NCBI GenBank assembly: GCA_934045075.1
Contig: OW203751.1
Coordinates: 2,615,822-2,679,821 of the forward strand
Length of the DNA: 64,000 nt
Reading direction: 5' to 3'
Source: Yponomeuta sedellus
Lineage: Eukaryota > Arthropoda > Insecta > Lepidoptera > Yponomeutidae
Below are positions 27,891 through 37,194 of this stretch, piece by piece. The notes below the pieces were generated by a model. That model made no database searches, was not told where the DNA came from, and saw only the letters and a list, made by a program, of their open reading frames with translations. Position 1 is the first letter of the stretch. Every line of letters begins with the position of its first letter. A program made the position numbers and the translations under genes.

Positions 27891-29189
27891 CATAGGCTGC
27901 TACTTATGTATGCGGAATCTGGGATTCCAATAATTTTAAACGCATTGTCTGACCTCCATGGTCAAATTCGTTCTTTTTTTAAATACTGGCCGCTAATATT
28001 TTTCTCTTATATAAGTTAGTGTTTTGTTTTTGTTGGGTTTAAAATGTCATATCGCTGGAAAAATGGAACTCACTCGTGAAAATATTCGTGCTATGGTTTA
28101 TTACGATTTTTATTCGTGCTATGATTTATTACGACAACAACAGTGCGTAGATCAATTAACTTCGACTTTTGGTGGTGAAGCTCCATCAAAAACGACTGTA
28201 TATCACTGGTTTAGTGAGTTTAATCGCGGGCGCAGTAAGCTCACGGACGAAGTTAAAGAAGGTCGCCCGAAATCGGTGGTTGTGCCACAAAATATTGAAG
28301 CTGTGCGAAAACTAATAATGCAAGACCGCCATGTTACGTATCGCGAGATAGAGGCTATTCTAGGCATATGTATGACGAGCATTCATAGGATATTACATGA
28401 ACATTTGTCTGTAAAAAAAATTTGTTTGCGTTGGATCCCACACAACTTAACTCAGGATCAAAAAGATGGTCGCGTCGAATGGTGCAAGAAAACCTTAAAA
28501 AAATTCAACGGTGGCGACTCAAAATCTGTTTATAATATCTACACAGGTGACGAATCCTGGATCTACGCGTACGATCCCGAAACTAAACAACAATCAACAG
28601 TTTAGGTGTTTCAAAATGAGCCGAACCCTATGAAAGTGGCTCGTGCAAAAAGCACTGTAAAGCAAATGGTGGCCTGCTTTTTTGGTATTAATGGCCATGT
28701 GGCTACAACACCACTGGAGAATCGCAGAACGGTTAATTCGGAGTGGAACACGACCATTTGTTTGCCGGAAGTATTTGAAGAAATACGCCAAAACAACCAG
28801 CTACGCAGAATCATACTTCACCATGACAATGCCAGCTGTCATACATCTCAGGAAACAACTACATTTTTTATGGTCAAAAAATAGAATTGATGGGTCATCC
28901 ACCGTACAGCCCTGATTTGGCTCCCAATGATTTTTTCTATTTATTCCCAAATGTAAAGAATAAATTACGTGGTCAACGATTTTCGACCCGTGAAGATGCC
29001 GTAGATGCATTCAAACAGCACGTTTTGGAGATACCTCAATCAGAGTGGAAAAAGTGTTTTACAAATTGGTTTCATCGAATGCAATAGTGCATCGATCATA
29101 GTGGAGAATACTTTGAAAAACAATAAATATATTTAGCCATATACATTTGTTTATTTTTTCTATTCCGCATACATAAGTAGCAGCCCTCG
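27891..29189 (+). mobile_element. Mariner element, copy 2 (duplicate of 23387-24685)
   Basis: Same ends, TA duplications and internal lesions. It arose by segmental duplication rather than by transposition, since the flanks are duplicated too. Confidence 0.9.
28063..29087 (+). pseudogene. Mariner transposase, broken (copy 2)
   Basis: Identical lesions to copy 1: the in-frame TAG at 28603-28605 and the shift near 28875-28885. Confidence 0.9.
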
Positions 29190-31653
29190 TAATATGTTAA
29201 TTACGGGCTTTGAAAAGACTAAGTTTGGAGTTTTTTTGTCCATTTTTTCTCCGAAGTTATCTAGATTTTGAAATGGACACCTACTCGTAGTTTGAATTGT
29301 AACGTTCATTAAGCCGCAGTTTCTGTGCTACTTTGAATAAAACCTTTTCATTTAATTATTTCAGGCAGTGCCCATATAGTTTTTCTTATATTGGTGACTT
29401 GCTGTGTTAGTAAAAATATAGTTATATTCACAATAAAATTATATTTACTTAACTCCACAGCAGATATTATAGTTGGTGGATGTTACAGGGAAGAGCGGAA
29501 TATTTCCCTTAATAGTGAAAGACCACGATCACTCGCTCTTCCACATAAAAGAAGATTTCCTACTCTTTCAGATCATATCTTTGGGGACTGCCGCACAGTG
29601 GATCGATAAAGAGTAGTAAAAATAATTTAAGTACAACTGTTCAACAAGCTAGGTACCGAAAGACATAAAAGATTCAGAAACGCTAACATTATTATATTCT
29701 AAAAACCAATTTAGATGCTAAAAATTCCACCCATGCCGGGATTCGAACCCGCGACCTCCGGCTATCCGTGCCAGCGCTCTTTCCAATCGAGCCAATGGGC
29801 GACCCACCGGCACCAGTTAAATTTCGAACCTCTTTACACTATTCTCTGTATTACGTACAGGCAGCGACATCTGGCTGAAGTAGATTGCATAACTTACAGC
29901 CCCGACTACCTACTTTGCAGTTAGGTTTTTACATCGGAATGATATCGCTGTACCCACATGATTATACAATTTTTATTTTTAATGCACTAACCCGTGCTAA
30001 GGAGAATTTAAAAAACCTATTTAGAGGCTTAAAATTCCACCCATGCCGGGATTCCAACCCGCGACCTCTGGCGATCCGTGCAAGCGCTCTTCCAACTGAG
30101 CTAATGGGCGACTCACCGGCATCGGTGAAATTTCGAACCTCTTTACACACTCTCTGTATTACGTACAGGCAGCGACATCTTTTTTTTTCTATTGGGTATT
30201 TTTATCTGCGATCAGTCATCACTTCATCAGCCATAGCAGATGTGTTATAGTGTCATGGATGATTGGTATGCATCTTCCAGTGAAGAGTGCTATACATATA
30301 ATGTAGAGAGTGTCGTTCTTCTTGCTCGAGTATGTTATGTGTCTTAAGACGCTTGGTGTGAAGTGCCGATAAGGGGCTTGATGCTAAATTATTAGGGTGC
30401 TGCAGGAGCTTGATTTAATATTTTGCTGAAGCAGCCCGTATTTCTTCCTGCGGCAGCGACATCTGGCTGTAATAATTTGCATCACTTGCAGCCCTACTTT
30501 ACGCGCTAACATTATTTAAGTTAAAATTAAGAAGGTCACATTAAAGAAAAATATAAAATGTAATAGGTAAATAGATATGAGATGTTGCATGCTTATTTTT
30601 ACAATATGTTACTTAGATTATTTTTTATCTCATTTTAAGTGCATGAAATAATAAATCGTTCTAATAAGAAATAAATACTTTAAACCTAAACCTAACCCTA
30701 ACCTTTTCCAATTTGCGGAAAGCAAATTACGTTTCAATTTTCTTCCACTATCGTCCAGGTCAAGGCGCTCATGCTTCCGTAACACTCTTACGTTAACACT
30801 CCGTGACTCTCCTTCCAGCAACACATTTTTTTTGCTCTAACTCTTTCACTCTCCGAGCTGCGTAACTTTGGAACAAGCTTCCTAACTATATTCAAGAGAG
30901 TCCATCCGTATATGCTTTCAAGAAGAGGTTAAAAGAGCACTACCTTTCTAACATCACATCGTTAATAGGTTTATGTATATATATTTTTTTTTATGTATAA
31001 GTATATAGTTATATGTAAGTGTAATATCGTATTTTTACTATAGTTATAAATATTAATTTATAATGTTGTTTGTCTGTTAATTTAATTTCTGTGTACAAAA
31101 AAAGAATAAATATTCTATCTACCTACCTTTCCGCGATGGTGTCACTTCTAAGACTTGTCAAGCTCTATGCGTTGTACATACATCATGATTGTCGTATCAT
31201 CAAACGGCCAATAAAACGAACTATGAAACTTTTAAAATATATTTTTATCTTTTATCTCAATCAGTTGGTCTCATCTTAACAGTCTTGTAACGGTGCAATC
31301 CTCTTTACACCATTTTTTATATTTCTTTTTCTATCTATCACTTTTAAATATTTAAAATTACGTCACACATTTTTCGATTTCCCTCATTTTCATCATTACA
31401 ACTCTACCCGTCGACTAGATCTGACTATTTCACCTGCTTATCCGTTTTTATCCAGTTTTATTGCAAACAGTAAGTATATTCGAAAGATAAAATTTAAATT
31501 TAAATAAAATAAGGTTTAAAATTTAAATATATGCGGTTATATAGGCGGTTGAAACGGTTTAACGGTCACCAGTTTAACGGTTACATTGCTTCATCGGGGG
31601 GAGGGGCGGCCTAGCCTATAAATACGAAGCGTTTTTGCGGAGACGGTCACTTG

Positions 31654-31860
31654 CATTTGGGAGCCTGAGGATGCCTCGTGTTAGAGGCGAAACACGTCGC
31701 GTGTTTTCTCACACAAGTATTGGTGTTGGTGGTGGTGTGTTCGTGTCTTGCTTCTGCTTGAAAAAGTGGGAGGGAGGGCGGTGCATTAGCTAGCCGCATG
31801 GTGCTTGTGGGATTTTTGGCGGAATTCAGCAAAGTAATTTTAACTTTTTAATGCTATTTA
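31654..31860 (+). repeat. Small repeat with hammerhead-like core, copy 1
   Basis: About 200 bp starting tgcatttgggagcctgagg. Positions 31665-31698 show CTGAGGA, a 5-bp stem GCCTC/GAGGC closed by gtgtta, GAAA, and GTC, in hammerhead order. One extra T lies between CTGAGGA and the stem. Other copies: 60915-61160 and truncated 6300-6490. A TATA box (ctataaata, 31617) precedes it by about 40 bp. Confidence 0.6.
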
Positions 31861-32634
31861 AATAAAATAAAGTTTTCTCTTTTATTATAAAATAAACAGT
31901 ACAAATAAAGCAACAGTTGAAGTCGTTCCAGTTTTATTATTTATAAAAGTTTTAAAACAGTTTAAATAAGATAAGACTGATAATACTTTAAAAAGTTTTA
32001 AAGTCTTATCAGTTGGTTCCCACCGTTTTTGTTAATTTGGGCTTAACAAAATCCAAAATAGGAGGTGCGTACTCCTTTATTTTCTTGTTTTATTTGTGCC
32101 CTTGCCCATACTCTCTCTTTGTGAGAGAAGGTCAGTTGAACGTTTATAGGCTGTATAAAAAAAAGTTGTATGCCGTGTAGTGTCTGACAAAAACTTAATC
32201 TGCAGGTTTGCTAAAGGTCATTCGAATGGTGGCGTGGTGGCCGGGTCATCTATCTCCCTCCAAAATGGTTGAGACTGATGATGGCTGACCTCTGCGTTAC
32301 CTATGCTCGTGAACGAGTGCTGTTCGTGTGTCTAACCGCAGCACTTGTCATGTTTTCACGGCCTATGTAAAACAATTGAATAATGCCTTAGCATTTACAG
32401 TTATTAATGGCAATCATGGAATCTTATGCGTATAGGTGGTATCTAATGTATTAGATTTAAGAGGACTGGAGAAAAGATGGTCAGAGTAGAGTTTTCTTTT
32501 CCGCTGCCTTTTTTTCCACTACACTACGGCCCGAAGGCAGCGGCTTTCACTTTCATGTTACACTGTAGGTACTTTGACATCCAGCAAACAGAATGTAAAT
32601 TCTTTACGTTGAAATAAATTGAATTGAATTGTCG
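31861..32634. other. Intergenic, no gene seen
   Basis: AT-rich sequence with a short inverted pair around 31975-32010 (agacttt...aaagtct type). No supported gene. Confidence 0.35.
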
Positions 32635-32679
32635 GCCTAGAGAATAGCACCAACCCAACCCAACGCGGGGCACAGCTAG

Positions 32680-32937
32680 TCTATAATATAAAAAAGAATC
32701 CCCGAATGTGTTGGTAAGCGCAAATCTCGAGATCAGCTGAACTGATTTCGCTAATTCTTTTTTTAGAATATTCCTTGAAGTACGAGGACGACTCTTAACC
32801 CTTTCGCGGACGCGCGGATGCTATAGCATACATAACAATTAAAAGAACAATTGATTTTAAAAACGTCCGCGAAAGTGTTAAGGAGAGAAAAATAAAGAAT
32901 CGACTTTTAGGCGGTACGAAGTTCGCTGGGTCAGCTA
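32680..32937 (+). mobile_element. Short non-autonomous Helitron
   Basis: Starts TCTATAATATAAA and ends gggtcagCTAG before T. The sister copy is 55096-55276. It directly abuts the CTAG end of another Helitron tail (32650-32679, gcggggcacagctag). Confidence 0.75.
32799..32877. mobile_element. Tiny piggyBac-like MITE (79 bp) inside the Helitron
   Basis: Ends CCCTTTCGCGGACG and CGTCCGCGAAAGTG are inverted repeats, flanked by TTAA (32795-32798, 32878-32881). The sister Helitron at 55096 lacks it (ggttcttacgtagag), giving an empty site. Confidence 0.7.
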
Positions 32938-33054
32938 GTAAGTAATAAAACGAAATTTTATATTTTTAAAATCAATATCAATTTTTAATATCCAATTTGT
33001 CCACATTATCACAGAAATTTAAATTCGAGTATCACACATCAAACTCCTTATTGT

Positions 33055-33205
33055 TATTAACTTCTGACAGTAAGGCCCGCCACTGTCTTACAATCCTCCA
33101 CCAACCCGGACTTGAACCCCGTGGTGGAGTATGGCCTAACCTTCCTGCGATGCAGGAAGAGACCCATGCCCCAGCAGTGGGGACATACAAGGGTTGATAA
33201 CGATT
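33055..33205 (+). repeat. 5S-headed SINE, 3' part
   Basis: From attaacttctgacagtaagg to ggacatacaagggttgataa. The head is absent. Confidence 0.75.
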
Positions 33206-33279
33206 ACCTAATTAATTCTTTTGTACATTTTCTACAAAAATACTGTAATTATCAGTATTGCTCCACAAAATTACCTACG

Positions 33280-33726
33280 AATAGGCGTGACGACATTATG
33301 AAATAATCAAAGATTTAACGATATTAGGGAAAAGTACATAATATGACAAGAATTTAGCACACTGATTTAGTTTTATATAATAAAAAGAGATTACCAATAT
33401 TTTCAACAAAATAAAAGATTATAGCCTTTCAGCCATTTTGACTGTAACACCCATCACACCGCGTGACGTCACGCTTAGGTAAACATTGGTAAACTTCACC
33501 CGTGCTTTGTTGTGACTACTAGGGATTACGATGTTTGTTTACCTGGGCGTGACGTCAGATTCCACGCCATGACACTGAGCTGTTTTCCCACAGATTTAAA
33601 ATGATTTTAGAAAAATGGCTTTAAACTTCGTTTACCAAACTTTAGTTTATTACTGAAATATAGGTTTTTGGTAAATAATAAATGTGTCCTTGGAAGAGGA
33701 TTTAAAAGTCTTTCGTGACGCCTATT
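33280..33726. mobile_element. MITE with inverted ends and CRE-like palindromes
   Basis: Ends aataggcgtgacga / tcgtgacgcctatt. It contains TGACGTCA twice (near 33464 and 33549). A degraded relative at 60826-61805 shares the middle and carries later insertions. Confidence 0.65.
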
Positions 33727-34199
33727 GTTTTGAATCTCATATTTTCCTCTTATTTTAAAATAGAACGTTTTCAACATTATTACTTAACTTACTTAATAAT
33801 TTATGGTATTAAAATTAGTAATTTAATTACTTAAATACAGCGTTGAGCGTAAAACTATGGACCACGAAAATTTTCTTGTATACAGGGTGGCCCAAAGTTA
33901 GCCATAAATTATGTTTGGGCCTCCTCACTAACCATAGGTAGTGGAAAAATACATCGAATGTCATGATTAATGCACTCACTATTTCTGGTAACTATAAATT
34001 ACTTATCATAATATAGTCAAATATAAAATCACAATAATAATTAAATACTTAACTACCATAATAATAAAAAAAAACACTGAATTTCTGGCAAGATAAAGGC
34101 TTTCCGTTTTGACAAATAGCAACATAATATTGTAACTCAATTGTAATATAATCGATTTACTATTAGGTATTTATAAATTCCCAATGTTGTTCACAATTT

Positions 34200-34330
34200 A
34201 TTTACAAATTACAAAACATCGTAAAGAAACCCTAGTGTCTTAAGTGTTAACGTACCTCAGCGCTTGCTACGTAACAATGGCCCAACTATGAGGCTAAGTG
34301 CGGAAATCTCAGGTCTAACTACCATCAGAG
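34200..34330 (+). repeat. Fragment of the third tRNA-headed SINE family
   Basis: catcgtaaagaaaccctagt to aatctcaggtctaacta matches the 3' part of 53035-53297. Confidence 0.7.
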
Positions 34331-34422
34331 TCAAGAAGAACCTGTCCTACTTAAAAAAAAAATATATATATATATATAAAGAGTAAAGAGAACAAGTTAC
34401 ATTTTATAATGATGATGATGAT

Positions 34423-34815
34423 TGGCCTTTTTGCATCTACGTAATGAGATGATTTATACAGCGTCCAGTGGTATCCTCACTCACACTAGATGGGTGAAGG
34501 GACCACTCCGACGCTGTAGTGCCTGGGACATGGTTTTTATAGATGGTGTATGCTTGCCCAGCACCTATACCATCCTGACAGCTTAGTTGGCCTAGCCCAC
34601 AGGAAAGACTAGTCAATACGTGCGGAGCCAACCAAGCCGCGGGTTTCCTCACGATGTTTTCCTTCACCGTTAGCGTGTGGTATTGCGACTACAAATTCGC
34701 AAATGTACGTAACTTTGAAATTAAACAAAGTCATTGGTACATGCCCACACTCGGGATCGAACCTGGGGCTCTCGCTTGCCAGTCATGGTTCTACCCACTG
34801 AGCTACCACCGCTCC
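34423..34815 (-). repeat. tRNA-headed SINE, third family, long copy
   Basis: In sense starts ggagcggtggtagctcagtg with ggttcgatcccgagtg. About 390 bp, close to 7405-7795. Flanked by AT microsatellites (34365-34378, 34818-34840). Confidence 0.8.
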
Positions 34816-34840
34816 TATAATATATATATATATATATAAT

Positions 34841-35744
34841 ATATAATAAGGCCCCACAAAACCAATTGCTTGGTTTCACTGTGGGAGCAGTCTCGCTTAC
34901 AATAGTTTTACCAGCGACTTTAGGTACATAGCCTTTTTACATCTAAGATGCGTAAGATTTGCACAACACTTTCTGATAATAAGGCTGACTTAGCTAAATT
35001 CTTGAATTTATTATTATTTTTTTTCTTTTTAAGAATAACTATCAGTTCCAATCATATGGTTCTTTTATAATGCGTCATTGGAAAAATTGGACAACACAAA
35101 TGTTCATAAATATATGATAGCTCTTTTTAGAACCTACTGACATCTATCAGACTATTTAAACTGACTCTGAGGAGTGTTTTTAAAGGGAAACGCGTTTTTA
35201 TAAATAAGATAGAAATACCACATACCGTTAATTTAAACTTTAGGGGAGTGTTTTATAGGAGTCCTTGTTATTATATAAAATATTACTTTTACAATTTACT
35301 CGAACATGTTTTTTTCTGTGATCTATTAAATTAGATTTTTGAAGTTAGTTCTGTAAGTATACCTACTTAAATCTATGCGTAAATTTAAATACTAATAATT
35401 TGAAGATCTGCAACATTTTCTTAATGTTTTATGGCCATATTTACACTACAAATAAAACGAATCGAAAGTGTTTCAAAAACACGCATTATTCGAATTTTTA
35501 AATTAACAGCACTAGAAAACACCTTTAGGAAACCTAACACCCGGTCTCACTTGAGAATGAAAGGTTATGGTCGATTTCTGAACCAAGAAGTAAGTAAATA
35601 CTTAAGTATCGTTCTGTCACGCTCTTTGTTAAGAAATTCGAAGAGTCAGCACTACAGTTAAGTATTTAATTAGGGAAATTGTCAATTCAGAAGCTGGCTG
35701 GTTTTTGAAGGCTTTGCTATGATGACTCACAAACATCCTTGCTC
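34841..35744. other. Downstream of gene A, no gene seen
   Basis: The gene A 3' end and poly(A) site may fall here or in the array next to it; I could not pick a signal. The short frame at 35431-35661 has no recognised motif. Confidence 0.35.
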
Positions 35745-37150
35745 ACAGCGCTTGGAATTGTTAGAAATGGAGAAACGCACGTTTAATCTGGATTTAGTTT
35801 TGTATAAATTGTTAGACCACATTCTCAGCACAAATTCTGAACAATTCAGACTCTAATGAAAGCTCTTATAGAGGCTCTGTTCTCGAAGGCACTGGTCGTG
35901 CGCCCTCCTCGGCCTCGAGGGGGATCGCTCCCGATGTGGGTTTAGGGGTCTTTAGGACCAAAACCAGTCCCAAGGTGGTGTTTAGTGGGTAGCCGCACTT
36001 CTTGTGAGTCCCACATTGGCAGCACGGCCGGGTCCGTGCTGTTATGCATGAGCATTCACCACCTCCCTCCCCCGTGTCCTCCGGAGGGTGCCCTTTATAG
36101 GATTAAAAAAAAAAAGGCACTGGTCTTTGCCCTGGTGGGTCAAAGCTGTTGGAATTGTTAGAAATGTAGAAACGCAAGGTGAATCTAGATTTACTTTTGC
36201 ATAAATTGTTAGACCATATTCTCAGTACCGACATTTCTTCGCCTGACTGACCCTGAAAGCCTTGCGCTCGCCCTGATGGAAGCCCTGTTCCCAAAGGCAC
36301 TGAACGCAGCCCTGATGAAGTGCTCAAAGCGACTGGAAGTGTTAGAAGTTGAGAAACGCACGGTGAATCTAGAATTACTTTTGTATAAATTGTTAGACCA
36401 CATTCTCAGCTCCGACATTTCTTCGCCTGACTAACCCAGAAAGCCTTCCGCTGGCTCTGATGGAAGCTCTGATGGAGGCCCTGTTCTTAAAGGCACTGGG
36501 TGCAGCCCTGATGAAGTGGTCAGAGTGGCTGGAAGTGTTAGAAGTTGAGAAACGCACGGTGAATCTAGATTTACTTTTGTATAAATTGTTAGACCACATT
36601 CTCAGCACCGATATTTCTTCGCCTGACTGACCCCGAAAGCCTTGCGCTGGCTCTGATGGAAGCTCTGATGGAGGCCCTGTTCCCAAAGGCACTGGGTGCA
36701 GCCCTGATGAAGTGCTCAGAGCGGCAGGAAGTGTTAGAAGTTAAGAAACGCAAGGTGAATCAGGATTTACTTTTGTATAAATTGTTAGACCACATTCTCA
36801 GCACCGACATTTCTTCGCCTGACTGATCCTGAAAGCCTTGCACTGGCTCTGATGGAAGCTCTGATGGAGGCCCTGTTCCCAAAGGCACTGGGCGCAGCCC
36901 CGATGAAGTGCTCAGAGCGGCTGGAAGTGTTAGAAGTTGAGGAACGCACGGTGAATCTGAATTTACTTTTGTATCAATTGTTAGACCACATTCTCAGCAC
37001 CAACATTTCTTCGCCTGACTGACCCTGAAAGCCTTGCGCTGGCTCTGATGGAAGCTCTGATGGAGGCCCTGTTCCCAAAGGCACTGGGCGCAGCCCTGAT
37101 GAAGTGCTCAGAGCGGCTCGATGTGTTGGAGATGGAGAAACGCTTCGTGT
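35745..37150 (-). repeat. Tandem array of the gene A terminal-exon 3' end (about 196-bp period)
   Basis: The TAA-centred motif (ttagaccac on the plus strand) recurs at 36981, 36785, 36589, 36393, 36209 and 35812: spacings 196, 196, 196, 184 and 397. Each unit repeats coding text for SNTSS, HFIRAAPSAF, NRASIRAS and RRRN, then the stop and about 30 bases of 3'UTR. The outermost gap is enlarged by a non-LTR insertion. Confidence 0.9.
35898..36113 (+). mobile_element. 5'-truncated poly(A) non-LTR retrotransposon
   Basis: 216 bp ending in taggattaaaaaaaaaa, flanked by the 12-bp direct repeat aaggcactggtc (35886-35897, 36114-36125). No coding text was recognised; GC-rich 3'UTR-like. Confidence 0.75.
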
Positions 37151-37194
37151 ATTTCCCTGGGTTCGGGTCTTCGTCCTCATCTGCGGATGGTTTC
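36981..37194 (-). CDS. Gene A terminal exon (C-terminal tail and stop)
   Basis: Acceptor ttcacag at 37195-37196; starts with the third base of an AGG codon. Encodes KPSADEDEDPNPGKYTKRFS then repeats of the type RASIRAS and RRRNVGAENVV, stop TAA at 36981-36983. The tail has NRASIRASIRASARLSGS, itself internally repetitive. Downstream, five further copies of its 3' part make up the array. Confidence 0.8.

Larger units (their letters stand above)
27150..31653 (+). repeat. Tandem duplication unit 2 (4,504 bp)
   Basis: Near-identical to unit 1. Its right breakpoint (31654) continues into the hammerhead-motif repeat, so unit 2 has the native right flank, while unit 1 has the native left flank at 22645. 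Confidence 0.95.

Noticed and set aside
35431..35661. 76-codon frame downstream of gene A
   Set aside because: No motif, no splice context, composition like surrounding AT-rich DNA.
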